The notes under the pieces were generated by a model, which was not told where the DNA came from, searched no databases, and saw only the letters and a list, made by a program, of their open reading frames with translations. DNA of 64,000 bases, from the NCBI GenBank assembly GCA_017550445.1, contig JAFZOV010000102.1, positions 1-64,000 on the forward strand. The letters are read 5' to 3'. The stretch comes from Fibrobacter sp. (GTDB lineage: Bacteria > Fibrobacterota > Fibrobacteria > Fibrobacterales > Fibrobacteraceae). Positions 7,125-16,630 of this stretch are shown here, one piece after another. The translations under genes and the position numbers were made by a program. The first letter of the stretch is position 1. Every line of letters starts with the position of its first letter.

Positions 7125-9469
7125 TATTCCATACCTAACAAAGCAGGGTCAAAAAGGGCGGGCTCGATAGCCCAAAGCTGCGGGCGGCTCAAGTCGCAAA
7201 TATAATCCGTCCAGTCGGACAGTTCATACAGCATCTTGGAGCCGGGAGTCGGCAGCGTGAAGGAATGACCTGAGCCAAGCACCTGCAAATCAACATCGGT
7301 ATACTCACCGATATCAGCAAGTTCCTTTGCGACTTCAATAGCATCATCAATTCCACCGAGGCCATGCACAAGCCCAGCCTGCAGCGCCTTAACGCCTATC
7401 ATCACTCGCCCGCCACCGTACGCCGTATCTACAGTTGCCTGCGGAATTTTCGTAGCCTTTGAAACGACTCCGGTAAAGCGGTCATAGAATTCATCCATGT
7501 ACGCTTGCAGGGCGGCACGTTCGCGGTCTGTCCAGGGGCGTGTAAACGTAGTGGCATCGGCATATTCATGCGTCTTGACAGTTTCTGCCTTGAGTCCAAT
7601 TTTATCCATCAAGCCCGAAGCATCAATTTTGCCACCATAGATGCCGATGCTACCCACAATCGCCATCGGTTCAGCAAGAATCTTGTCGCCGGCGCAGGCG
7701 ATGTAATAGCCGCCCGAAGCACCCATGTAGCCGATGCTAGAAACCACGGGCGTTCCCTGTTCACTTATATGGCGAAGCGCCGCCCAAATTTTGTCAGAAG
7801 CAATTGCGGAACCGCCCGGCGAAGAAATGCGCACAATCAAGGCTTCGGCACCAGAAGAGGGTAATTTGCGAATCGATTCAAGCACCGATTTTTCCATGCG
7901 AGAATCAATAGTACCGTCAATATTCAAGAGGGCAATCTTTGCCCGCGGCGTCCAGCTTTCATTGAAGATCTTTTTGTCTGTCGGATTCCAAGTGCGATAC
8001 GCCGCATTGGGATAATCAATGCCAAAGAATGTCTTGAGTGCATAGGTCGGCACCTGATCCAAATAGAGTAAGGTATCCACCAAGCCAGCTCGCTTTGCTG
8101 CAGAAGCTGTTACCAAGGGTTCCGAGGCCAAGGAATCCAAATGTTCATAAGCCCGACTGGCACTCATCTTGGCCCCTACACTGCGCATGGAAATATAGGT
8201 TTGCAAAGAAGTCCACAAATCGCTGTAAAGAGTGTCAAAATTTGCGCGGGATTCCGCCGACATGGAATCAGCAATGTAGGGTTCCACAGCCGACTTGTAC
8301 TTGCCGTGGCGCAAGAATTCCACCTTCACGCCCAGCTTATCGAACAGGCCCTTATAAAAGAGAATGTTGCCGCCAAGGCCTCGCCAATTCATATGAGCCG
8401 AGGGCTCCACCACAATACGGTCTACATGGGCAGAAGCAAGCAATACGGCGGGCCGAATATCGTCCATGTAGGCAACAACCTTGCCGCCGCGCATCTTGAG
8501 CTTTTTCACATAACGGTCAATTTCACTGGAGATTCCGATATTACCCTTGTAGCCAGAAAAATCCAAAATGACCAATCCACAAGCGGGGTCTCGCAACATA
8601 TGTTCAAACAGGTTACGCACATGCCAAATGCAAATGGAGCTTTTTCTAAAGAACGAAAACTCCTCTTCGCTTTCAGAAACTGTCATATCTAGCGGCACAC
8701 GGATAATCTGCGCACTCAAAGAAGCATTCGGATTGCGGGCACTGTGATACCCCCAAGCACCGCCCTTGGGCAGCATGTCATCGTACACATGCAAGGCCAC
8801 ATTGTTGTAGCCACCCAAACTTGTTGAAAAGGTAAGGCGGTATTCGTCATCGCCATGCAACGGAACTCGAAGCCCCCAGCGGACGCCATACAGGCCAAGT
8901 TCTATAAGCAAGCGATGGTCTTCGAAATCTTCGACATCGTAACTCACGCTAAAGAGAGGGCCTAAACGCAAGGTAGCGCCCAAATTCTGCACACGATCGG
9001 GAGCCTGCGGGCCAACATACAGCGCATTATCGCAAGAATAGCCTAGAGAAACGAACGAAAGCGGGCGCAGCATCAAGCCCAAATCCACGCTCCATTCCGT
9101 ACCGTTGTAGCGCGCCGTACGTGTTGCATTAAGGCGTTCGCCTACAAAAATCACTCGATTCCACAAGGCATTTCCGTGAGTCAGGCTCCAGCGAGAAACA
9201 TCGAGACGATTGGGCCCCTGGGTATAGTCAAAACCAGCAGCCCAGTGCTCTAGATTTCCACCGATACGGAAGTTCTTGACAGCATTATCATAATCGTAAC
9301 TGACGAGCGCTCCCTTGGAATCAAAGGCGGCAAGCCCCGCCGGGTTCCCCCAAATGCCATGCTCATTTTCTAGAGAAACAAAACCCGTTTCACCAGGAAG
9401 ATAGGCCAAGGCATACGCAGCGCAGAACAGATAAAGCACCGCTACGACCTTATTTTGCATCCATTTCAT
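7124..9469 (-). CDS. SppA-like signal peptide peptidase with an N-terminal barrel-like domain
   Basis: A serine protease of the SppA (S49) family with an unusual front end. The start chosen is the ATG at 9469, preceded by AGGGGAGAGCGA and opening a clear signal peptide (MKWMQNKVVAVLYLFCAAYA). An in-frame start at 9499 would add ten polar residues. Residues about 25-255 are rich in alternating beta-strand pattern and contain EHGIWGNPAGLA, like the N-terminus of outer-membrane barrel proteins. The tandem SppA repeat follows. The Lys of the catalytic pair is in HGKYKSAVEP (about K392) and the Ser in GASGGYYI (about S585). The start overlaps the upstream oxidoreductase stop by 20 bases. The fold of the front domain is inference. 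Confidence 0.85.
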   Translation of the reverse strand: MKWMQNKVVAVLYLFCAAYALAYLPGETGFVSLENEHGIWGNPAGLAAFDSKGALVSYDYDNAVKNFRIGGNLEHWAAGFDYTQGPNRLDVSRWSLTHGNALWNRVIFVGERLNATRTARYNGTEWSVDLGLMLRPLSFVSLGYSCDNALYVGPQAPDRVQNLGATLRLGPLFSVSYDVEDFEDHRLLIELGLYGVRWGLRVPLHGDDEYRLTFSTSLGGYNNVALHVYDDMLPKGGAWGYHSARNPNASLSAQIIRVPLDMTVSESEEEFSFFRKSSICIWHVRNLFEHMLRDPACGLVILDFSGYKGNIGISSEIDRYVKKLKMRGGKVVAYMDDIRPAVLLASAHVDRIVVEPSAHMNWRGLGGNILFYKGLFDKLGVKVEFLRHGKYKSAVEPYIADSMSAESRANFDTLYSDLWTSLQTYISMRSVGAKMSASRAYEHLDSLASEPLVTASAAKRAGLVDTLLYLDQVPTYALKTFFGIDYPNAAYRTWNPTDKKIFNESWTPRAKIALLNIDGTIDSRMEKSVLESIRKLPSSGAEALIVRISSPGGSAIASDKIWAALRHISEQGTPVVSSIGYMGASGGYYIACAGDKILAEPMAIVGSIGIYGGKIDASGLMDKIGLKAETVKTHEYADATTFTRPWTDRERAALQAYMDEFYDRFTGVVSKATKIPQATVDTAYGGGRVMIGVKALQAGLVHGLGGIDDAIEVAKELADIGEYTDVDLQVLGSGHSFTLPTPGSKMLYELSDWTDYICDLSRPQLWAIEPALFDPALLGME

Positions 9470-10397
9470 TCGCTCTCCCCTTTTTATACACTTCACCAAC
9501 CAAGGAAACCATTGTCACTGCATAGCAGGCATCATAAAAACAAACGTACCAACCGCAATCAGGTTCTTCACTTTGCGCTGTATTTTTGTAAGAGTCTAAA
9601 TAATTTAGAAAAGCCTGATGTTCCTTTTGCAAGGCATATGCCGGATTGCCATTGCGATAGGCTCCCAAATCCAGAGTTACGGAACAGCCATTCATCGAAA
9701 TTTCTACCGTGCGACGGTCCTCGGCACAATTGCGATCCGCTATGAATTCGGCCTTTAACGTCCTGAGATCATAGAAGGCGTGAACCCGGTCGTCAGACAA
9801 TTCATCGCAATGAAACGACTGGTACATCATCGCGTTCTTGTCGACAAAGGAACAAAGCAAGTCCATGTCGTGGACCATCAGGTCATATTCCACGGAGACA
9901 TCGCGGTTACGCGGCGAAAAACCGTGGGTTCGCGTAAACTTAAAATAGACCGGTGTAGCATCTTGTTTCTGGAGGAACCAGTATTTGAAGTAATCCTGCA
10001 TTTCCTTGAAAAAATCAGTCTTCACGAATTCTTCAATCGCCGGGTTGTAGCGTTCCGAATGGCCGACAAAGACAAATGCATTGCGTTCCAGGGCGATACG
10101 CTGGAATTCTTCCGCTTTTTCGAACGAAATCGCCACCGGCTTTTCGACAAGCACCGGAAGCATGATTTCGATACATTTTTTGACGTATTCCTCATGCGTT
10201 ACAGCAGGAGATGCAACGACAGCAAAGTCAGGCGCTAGCTTACCGACGGCAATTTGATCAAATAGGGATGCAGCCTCGGCGGTAGTGTCAGCAACTCCAA
10301 TAAACTCAACGCCATCCTGCTCGAATAAACGCTTATGTCGATTGCCCATGGTTCCGGCACCAATCAAAATCGCCTTATAAGAACATAAACTTTGCAT
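9450..10397 (-). CDS. Gfo/Idh/MocA-family oxidoreductase
   Basis: A 315-residue NAD(P)-dependent oxidoreductase. The N-terminal Rossmann motif ILIGAGTMGNRH (about residues 10-21) binds the cofactor. The family EKP motif appears as LVEKPVAIS at about 97-105, with the Lys expected in the active site. The C-terminal half is the usual alpha/beta dehydrogenase-like domain. Members act on sugars, inositols or sugar nucleotides; the substrate here is not evident. The start at 10397 overlaps the upstream outer-membrane gene by 23 bases and the stop overlaps the SppA-like gene by 20 bases, so all are co-transcribed. It is not a close match to the oxidoreductase half of the fusion at 18530. Confidence 0.85.
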   Translation of the reverse strand: MQSLCSYKAILIGAGTMGNRHKRLFEQDGVEFIGVADTTAEAASLFDQIAVGKLAPDFAVVASPAVTHEEYVKKCIEIMLPVLVEKPVAISFEKAEEFQRIALERNAFVFVGHSERYNPAIEEFVKTDFFKEMQDYFKYWFLQKQDATPVYFKFTRTHGFSPRNRDVSVEYDLMVHDMDLLCSFVDKNAMMYQSFHCDELSDDRVHAFYDLRTLKAEFIADRNCAEDRRTVEISMNGCSVTLDLGAYRNGNPAYALQKEHQAFLNYLDSYKNTAQSEEPDCGWYVCFYDACYAVTMVSLVGEVYKKGRANEMDAK

Positions 10398-11211
10398 AAA
10401 GCCCTAAGGTATGGCCCGTTTCCATTCCAAACAAGTGACCGCGATTCATTTCGTAAAAGAGTGCAACACCCAAGGAATTCTTGAGCACCGGGAAATAACG
10501 GGCCGCATCGATACGCATTCTAAAACCGCGATAAAGGTCGTCCATTTTTTGATACGGCCTATCCAGATTCAGGTTTCTGGATTCTTGAATCCGCCAGCGG
10601 TACAGGAAAACATAATCCAACTTCCAGCCAGAATAATCGTCGCGGTCCCAAAGTAATTTCCACGTAATGGAACCCTTTACGTCCAGTTCATCACCCGGCT
10701 GAAAATTGCGGTCTTCGAGAAAGACATAATACCCCATAGCGGCGCCTAAGGTCATATTACGAGAAAATTCATAAAGGCCGTAAGGCGAAACCCCGATTCG
10801 GTAAAAGCGGTTGACGCGGGAACCTTCACGGGGAGGAAGCCGCCAATTGAAATCGATTCCCATTAAAGAAAAAGGCATCAGCTTTACGCCCAAATAGGAT
10901 TCATTCAGGCCATTGACATGCAAGTTCAACGCCTCGTGACGTTGGTCATGGAACATGACATCGTATTCGTAGCTTACAAGCCTATACGAAAAATCGCCAT
11001 AAACACTAAAACAGTGACAAGGAGCGAATTCCCCTGCCACATTCAGGTCCGCGCTGTAAACATCGTCGCGAAGTTCCGCAAGACCGCCAAACAGGGCGTA
11101 GCTTTCAGGGGCGCGAACAGGCAGAATGGATTCGCGGGCAAAAGCAGAGACCGAGCCAAGCAAAAGCAAGACAAGAAAAAAATAGAGGATCCTTTTTGCA
11201 GGTACAGTCAT
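10375..11211 (-). CDS. Putative outer-membrane beta-barrel protein
   Basis: I do not recognise a named family for this 278-residue exported protein. It opens with a basic N-terminus and a strongly hydrophobic segment ending SVSAFA, a good signal peptide. The rest has alternating polar/hydrophobic runs rich in Tyr, Phe and Arg, as in membrane beta-strands. It ends HTLGLYAKFMFL, with aromatic residues in the last strand as expected of a substrate for the barrel assembly machinery. It is the first gene of a four-gene operon and diverges from the TIGR02171 gene at 11298. A structural or transport role in the outer membrane is inference. Confidence 0.7.
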   Translation of the reverse strand: MTVPAKRILYFFLVLLLLGSVSAFARESILPVRAPESYALFGGLAELRDDVYSADLNVAGEFAPCHCFSVYGDFSYRLVSYEYDVMFHDQRHEALNLHVNGLNESYLGVKLMPFSLMGIDFNWRLPPREGSRVNRFYRIGVSPYGLYEFSRNMTLGAAMGYYVFLEDRNFQPGDELDVKGSITWKLLWDRDDYSGWKLDYVFLYRWRIQESRNLNLDRPYQKMDDLYRGFRMRIDAARYFPVLKNSLGVALFYEMNRGHLFGMETGHTLGLYAKFMFL

Positions 11212-11297
11212 TTACTACCATTCAAATTTAAAAATTTAAGTCTAAGAGCCGAAAAACACCTTTAGTAAAATCATCTTTATATACTATATTTCTTAAC

Positions 11298-14039
11298 ATG
11301 GTAAAAAAATTTTTCCTCTTTGCAATGATTGTCTGTTTCTTGGGAGCATGCAGCAACAGTAGCAACGTCTCATCTTCGGAACCAGACCCTATTCAAAACG
11401 CAGCTGATTCGACCAAAGAATCCCATGAGGGAATGATACTTGTTAAAGGATCCGAAAGGGCTGCCATTATAGGCACAAACAAAAAAGGAGCCAAAGAAAC
11501 CGAAACTCCGGAATTAAGAGCCATCCTAGATTACGACTATTTTATGGATTCAGCCTTAGTTAGATGCAAGGATTTCAAATCGGTAATGGAAGGAACAAAG
11601 CTCGCGCAATCCTTAAAATGCAACAACAACGAACCCATTACCGACATAACCTTCTTTGACGCGGTTCTTTTTGCCAATAAAAAAAGCAAACAGGCGAAAC
11701 TCGACACCGTTTACGACTATGCAAATACAACTTTTGATAACGAAGGACACTGCACAAACTTAAGTGGATTTTTATTCTATGCGGAGCGTAAAGGGTTCCG
11801 TCTTCCAACCGAAGCAGAATGGATTAAAGGTGCAAGTGGTTCGTACGATTTACATTTTCCAAATAACTTAAGAGAATGGTCAAATGACTATTTGGGAAAA
11901 TTAAAAGACACAACTATTGTGAATTTTGCAGGTGCAAAAAACGCAAACGATCTCGACGAAAGAGTTATAAAAAACTTTGATACCGAAACCGATTCTTCAA
12001 AGCCAAGCCTGTTCTCGCGGGGTGATGTATACACCGTCACATCGGCATCTCATGCAGATTATATCGGGTTTCGCCTCGTTATTGGAACAATCCCTAACGC
12101 CACCTGGATGAACAACGACGGAATCACCTCAAGCTCCCCCATTTCGATTCTTGCCAAAGCCGTTGACCTTTGGGATTTTTCAAAAACCAGCTACATGAAA
12201 ATGATTTTCCGCAACGACCTGACAGGGAATCTGGCCTTTATCGATTACAATGAAAATGGAAGTTCGATTAACGAAATTGTCGATACCATTTCCGCATACC
12301 ATCCTGACATTTCACCAGATGGTAATTGGGTCGCTTTCTGCACCGGGCTTGAAGGGGTTTCTAACCAATCATCGCTTTATGTCAGGCACATAGATTCCAT
12401 TGGGTCGAACTTGGTAAAACTTAATGTTGAAAGTGCCGCCATTCCCCGTTGGAATGTACTCGAAAACGGAGATACCGTCATTACCTACGTTACAAACCCA
12501 GGAAACAACAAAGACGAAACGACATTTAAAAGCTATAGCACCTGGCAAGTCACTTTTGCAAACGGTAAATTCGGCAAACCACAAAAGCTATTTGACGGAG
12601 CATACCATGGAGGCATAAGCAACGGCTTAGCAATATCTGGAGCAAGACTTTTACGAGCAAGAGTTCACGACAAAGACACTATTTGGTACAATAACGAACA
12701 AGCCTGCAACGCATCTCTTTCTAAAGACAACTCTAGACGCACTGCGTTTCTGGACTTCGGCGGGAAAACCGGCCAAACCTTTGTCGGGAAAAAATACTCG
12801 ACGCACCAGTACATCCTTATTGCCGATAGCACTGGAAAATTAACAAGCTATGTACAGGCTCCAACTGGTTATACTTTTGACCACAGCGAATGGACTGTTG
12901 GCGAAACAAACAACAACATTGTCGCAACCCTTGTAAATTCCAATGGAGCCCACAAAAGAATTTCACTGATAAATCTCACCAGTCAAAATATCACAGACCT
13001 TATCGAAGGTGATGAAGTATGGCATCCTTGTTTTTGGACAAAGCCACAAATGAATGTTTCATCATCTAGCAGCAACGCTGGTGAAGATTCCAACCTGTCT
13101 AGTAGCAGCGGATTTGCACTTGACCCTGATAGCGCAGGAATATATTATAAACCAGGCGCAAGCTATAAAGCAATAAACATGCGCATAAAAATGGAGCTTC
13201 TTTGGAAATACAAGGACACTTCAAACACGGTTATACTCGGTTCATCTCGTTCAAAAAACAGCATCATTCCAAACAATTTTAGCGAACCATTCCATGCTAT
13301 CAATTTGGGAAACTCTGGATTCACTTTAAATGAAACATCTTTTCTTTATTTTAATTACGTGATGCCACATGTAAAAAAGATTAGGTATTTGGTTGTTTCA
13401 TTAGATATTGACTTATGGTGGATAAAGCCTACTAGCAATAACAATTTCTTCTATTCAGAATACAAGGAGTTTCCTGGATATATTTACGACCAGAATCATC
13501 AATTTTGGAAAGATGGACTTCCAGACAACATGTATCAACTTACTTATGAATCCATAGGGGGATCCACATACGCTAAAAAATTCAGGGATACTAGAGGTTA
13601 CGAACAATATAACGATGTTGCCGGCTGGAGCGAAAATCCTACAATTGGGCATGACTCTACATGGATGGAAAAAGACCCCTCTCTTTATGAAAATTCTTTT
13701 AAGATGTTTAAAGACATTGTTGAAAGCTGCAACAAGAACCAAATCTACATCATTGGGATTATTTTCCCGCAAAGTCCTGGCTACAAAAACACAGGATCAT
13801 TCGGTTACGGCGGGCCTCAACGTAGCAAGGCTATTTCTGTCCTTAACGACCTTAACGACTTAAGCAAGAAATACCCTTATTTCATCTTGATGGACGAAAA
13901 TAAAATGGGCGACCACGATTATTCCGACGAAATGGCTAGAGACGAAGAACACTTAGCCCATCTCGGAGCTATCCAAATCACACACCGTCTTGACTCCCTA
14001 ATGCAAACGCTTAACATCAATGGGGAAGACAATCCCTAA
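11298..14039 (+). CDS. TIGR02171-family lipoprotein with three regions
   Basis: A 913-residue predicted lipoprotein (lipobox FLGAC, Cys18) of the Fibrobacter paralogous family TIGR02171, whose function is unknown. Three regions can be read. Residues about 45-265 resemble a formylglycine-generating-enzyme/SUMF1-type fold (MILVKGSERA, GFRLPTEAEWIKGA, LREWSND, YIGFRLV). Residues about 290-590 look like a TolB-type beta-propeller (YHPDISPDGNWVAF). After a Ser-rich linker, residues about 640-905 resemble an SGNH/GDSL hydrolase, with VILGSSRS near the start and DEEHLAHLGA near the end. The stop codon abuts the ATG of the CotH gene at 14040, so the two form an operon. There is no clear ribosome-binding site. 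By eye the gene is richer in A+T than its neighbours. Confidence 0.85.
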   Translation: MVKKFFLFAMIVCFLGACSNSSNVSSSEPDPIQNAADSTKESHEGMILVKGSERAAIIGTNKKGAKETETPELRAILDYDYFMDSALVRCKDFKSVMEGTKLAQSLKCNNNEPITDITFFDAVLFANKKSKQAKLDTVYDYANTTFDNEGHCTNLSGFLFYAERKGFRLPTEAEWIKGASGSYDLHFPNNLREWSNDYLGKLKDTTIVNFAGAKNANDLDERVIKNFDTETDSSKPSLFSRGDVYTVTSASHADYIGFRLVIGTIPNATWMNNDGITSSSPISILAKAVDLWDFSKTSYMKMIFRNDLTGNLAFIDYNENGSSINEIVDTISAYHPDISPDGNWVAFCTGLEGVSNQSSLYVRHIDSIGSNLVKLNVESAAIPRWNVLENGDTVITYVTNPGNNKDETTFKSYSTWQVTFANGKFGKPQKLFDGAYHGGISNGLAISGARLLRARVHDKDTIWYNNEQACNASLSKDNSRRTAFLDFGGKTGQTFVGKKYSTHQYILIADSTGKLTSYVQAPTGYTFDHSEWTVGETNNNIVATLVNSNGAHKRISLINLTSQNITDLIEGDEVWHPCFWTKPQMNVSSSSSNAGEDSNLSSSSGFALDPDSAGIYYKPGASYKAINMRIKMELLWKYKDTSNTVILGSSRSKNSIIPNNFSEPFHAINLGNSGFTLNETSFLYFNYVMPHVKKIRYLVVSLDIDLWWIKPTSNNNFFYSEYKEFPGYIYDQNHQFWKDGLPDNMYQLTYESIGGSTYAKKFRDTRGYEQYNDVAGWSENPTIGHDSTWMEKDPSLYENSFKMFKDIVESCNKNQIYIIGIIFPQSPGYKNTGSFGYGGPQRSKAISVLNDLNDLSKKYPYFILMDENKMGDHDYSDEMARDEEHLAHLGAIQITHRLDSLMQTLNINGEDNP

Positions 14040-15260
14040 ATGCATAAGTCTATCGTCATATTATTTTCACTCGGTCTATTCCTTACCTCATGTGTTTGGA
14101 ACGACACCGAGAGCAACCCCGATTTTTTGCCGTTGGACGATTCAGAATACCCCTACGCAGACTTGCCTCGACTTGTAATTGAAACGGAAAACTTCGCTCA
14201 AATCAATGATAGAGAAACAAAGATTCCCTCTATGTTGCAAATTTACGGCAAGAATGGCCCCGAAAGCGAAGTTTTAGATTTGACCGTTAAAGGGCGCGGG
14301 CATTCCAGCTTTACCATGGTAAAATACAGCATCAAGCTAAATTTTGAACAAAAACAGAGCTTATTCGGAATGCCAAAAGACAAGGAATGGGATTTGATTT
14401 CCAACCAACGTGACAAAAGCATGCTCCGAAATCATTTCACTTACCAGTTAGCGCACACTTTGCATGATGACTATTCTCCCCGCAATCAATTCGTAGAACT
14501 ATACCTGAACCGCAACTATATGGGAATCTATCTACTGGTAGAACACGTTAAAGTTGCTGAGCATCGAGTCAACATTCCCAAAAGTGATTCCAGTTTCCTT
14601 TTTGAAAAAACGAGAGATGCAGATGATGACGATATACTATTGCAGAGTTACCTCAATTGTACTTTCAACATCAAGTATCCCAAAAACCCAACCCAACAAA
14701 GCCTTGAACTTCTAGAATCGCACATCAACGAATTTGAAAAAGGTATTTCTAACGACAGCATTGCGCTTTCTAAATGGATCGATATTGAAGATTTTGTGCG
14801 CTACTACTGGATCCAAGAATTTTCAAAGAACATTGACGGAGCATTCGGGCGAAGCATCTTTATCACTTGGCAATACAACACCCCGTTCCAAATGGGACCA
14901 GTTTGGGACTTCGATGTCGCCTACGGAATCGGAAACACGAGAATGATGAGCCCCTACGACTGGTACGTCCGTTATCAAGGGTGGTACAAGCATCTTTTCA
15001 AAAATGACGAATTCAAGAAAGCAGTTGTTCAGTATTGGAAAGACAACCGCAAGACATTCTTAGACGCCATTGATTCCTTAGAACCCGCCGCGAAACGTTT
15101 AAGCAAGGCTTCTGTAAACGAATTCAAGCGCTGGCCCACGCTACAAAACGACACGGACTGGCCCTTTGTCGATTCTTACAAGAACTACAACGAATCCGTA
15201 GATAGTTTAAAGGCCTGGATTAATCAACGAATCCAGTGGATTGACGCCAACGTAAGATAA
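14040..15260 (+). CDS. CotH-family protein kinase-like lipoprotein
   Basis: A 406-residue exported lipoprotein (lipobox FLTSC, Cys18) of the CotH family. CotH in Bacillus is an atypical kinase that phosphorylates spore-coat proteins; here the protein should face the periplasm or cell surface. Core motifs are VKGRGHSS with K of YSIKLNF (about residues 84-100), the WDLISNQRDKSMLRN block, and GPVWDFDVAYG (about 284-294), which should supply the metal-binding acidic residues. It starts immediately after the TIGR02171 stop codon (TAA-ATG). Its last 54 bases overlap the 3' end of a second, convergent CotH gene. The substrate is unknown; the co-transcribed lipoprotein is a candidate. Confidence 0.88.
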   Translation: MHKSIVILFSLGLFLTSCVWNDTESNPDFLPLDDSEYPYADLPRLVIETENFAQINDRETKIPSMLQIYGKNGPESEVLDLTVKGRGHSSFTMVKYSIKLNFEQKQSLFGMPKDKEWDLISNQRDKSMLRNHFTYQLAHTLHDDYSPRNQFVELYLNRNYMGIYLLVEHVKVAEHRVNIPKSDSSFLFEKTRDADDDDILLQSYLNCTFNIKYPKNPTQQSLELLESHINEFEKGISNDSIALSKWIDIEDFVRYYWIQEFSKNIDGAFGRSIFITWQYNTPFQMGPVWDFDVAYGIGNTRMMSPYDWYVRYQGWYKHLFKNDEFKKAVVQYWKDNRKTFLDAIDSLEPAAKRLSKASVNEFKRWPTLQNDTDWPFVDSYKNYNESVDSLKAWINQRIQWIDANVR

Positions 15261-16571
15261 GTTTTCCTTTCGCATCGCGAATTCAATCCAAAAGTACCTT
15301 TCGATAATCCATTTTTTCAGGCCTTCGACAGCATCCTCATAGTCTTCATGGGCCGCAAAGTGGATATTCCCGTCAATATGCTTAAGGATTCTCCAGCGTC
15401 TAAAATTATTCTCAGCTGCCTTTTCCAGTACATTGTATAAGGAATCCACATCCGTTAAAAGTTTTCGGAAAGACGACTTATTTTGATGCCAAAAGCGAAC
15501 CATTGTATTTCTCACAACCGAATCCTTAAACACGTAGGCATTCCAATAAGAATTTTTCACATGCCAGCCTTCGGTCAGTCTTATATGTTCTTTTATATGT
15601 CCTCCAAAAGAAAGGTCAAAGTCCCAAATCGGCCCCATCCTTATGACATCATTTTGAGCCCAGGTAAAATAAACGCTTGTATAAAAAGCCGCATCAGGAT
15701 TCTTCGAAAATTCCTGAAGCCAAAAATGCTTCACATATTCATCCACGTCAATCCAGTCATTCATGCCATTGTCTTTACCAACAACAACACTTTTTAAATA
15801 TTTTTCGAAATTTCGAAGATAGTTTTTCAACGCAGCAAGGCTTTCTTCAGACGCATTTCTTGGTTCATGAATACGAAACGGCATTTCACCCGTACTCTTC
15901 AGCACATTCAAAGAAATAACTTGTTCGCCTTTTTTGTACTTGCCATCGACTTCAACTATATAAGAATTTTCATTTTCAGGAAGATTTATCCTGTTCCGTG
16001 ATTTTTTGATGGTTTCCGTCAACAAGTAAACGCCTAGATATTCATTGTTCAGAAAGAATTCTACAAATTCGCATCGAGGCGAGTAGTACGCGCCAATCCT
16101 ATCAGACAGACGGTACATGAGGTAATTTTTCATCAAGGACTTGTCCGCATAATTTCCAACAAGCGCCCAGTCCCTATCCTCGGGCATTCCCAGCAGGGAC
16201 TGTTTCTGAACAAATTCAAGCTTATAGCCTTTTTGAGGAGTCATCCAAGAAGAATTTCCTCTCCCCCGGATAGTCAATTCCATCGCATCGGCTTCAAGGC
16301 CATGTTCTCCCCAAATCCACATTGTCGCAGGGATTTCCGTTTCACGGTCGCTAACAGCAACATTTCCTTCCGTTTCAATGACCACTCTTGGAATTCCCGC
16401 ATACGGGTAAGTCCTATTCAAATCCTCCAGAATTGAATAAGCACCTCCCGTTTCTACCAGAGCATTGATTTCTTCAACAGTATATGAATAATCACTGTTA
16501 CTACAGGCAAAAAGCATTGCCCCCATAAGTAACACACATAAAATTTTATATTCACATACACAAAATCGCAT
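15207..16571 (-). CDS. Second CotH-family lipoprotein, convergent with the first
   Basis: A protein of about 454 residues, paralogous to the gene at 14040. I chose the ATG at 16571 (MRFCVCEYKILCVLL); an in-frame GTG at 16580 adds three residues, and neither has a clear ribosome-binding site. The lipobox is MLFAC. The same core is present: IRGRGNSSW with GYKLEF, DWALVGNYADKSLMKN, and GPIWDFDLSFG. It has about 35 residues between the lipobox and the first core strand and a C-terminal extension past the point where the paralogue ends. The 3' ends of the two genes overlap by 54 bases on opposite strands, so the pair likely arose by inverted duplication or recombination (inference). Confidence 0.87.
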   Translation of the reverse strand: MRFCVCEYKILCVLLMGAMLFACSNSDYSYTVEEINALVETGGAYSILEDLNRTYPYAGIPRVVIETEGNVAVSDRETEIPATMWIWGEHGLEADAMELTIRGRGNSSWMTPQKGYKLEFVQKQSLLGMPEDRDWALVGNYADKSLMKNYLMYRLSDRIGAYYSPRCEFVEFFLNNEYLGVYLLTETIKKSRNRINLPENENSYIVEVDGKYKKGEQVISLNVLKSTGEMPFRIHEPRNASEESLAALKNYLRNFEKYLKSVVVGKDNGMNDWIDVDEYVKHFWLQEFSKNPDAAFYTSVYFTWAQNDVIRMGPIWDFDLSFGGHIKEHIRLTEGWHVKNSYWNAYVFKDSVVRNTMVRFWHQNKSSFRKLLTDVDSLYNVLEKAAENNFRRWRILKHIDGNIHFAAHEDYEDAVEGLKKWIIERYFWIEFAMRKENLSYVGVNPLDSLINPGL

Positions 16572-16618
16572 GTCAACCACAATTACAGATCATTCCCATC
16601 CAGCCCCATTTCATGTTG

Positions 16619-16630
16619 ATTGAGCTCAAT
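16619..16630. promoter_or_regulatory. Short palindrome in the divergent spacer before the glycan locus
   Basis: ATTGAGCTCAAT is a perfect 12-base palindrome about 70 bases before the first glycan gene and 50 bases before the CotH gene. An A+T-rich segment with TATACT follows. It could be a control site for either gene, but the support is only symmetry and place. Confidence 0.2.

Noticed and set aside
15207..15260. Overlap of the two CotH genes considered as a frameshift or assembly error
   Set aside because: Both frames end in normal family-like C-termini (helical, Trp-containing) and both stops are clean, so a true 3' overlap is simpler.
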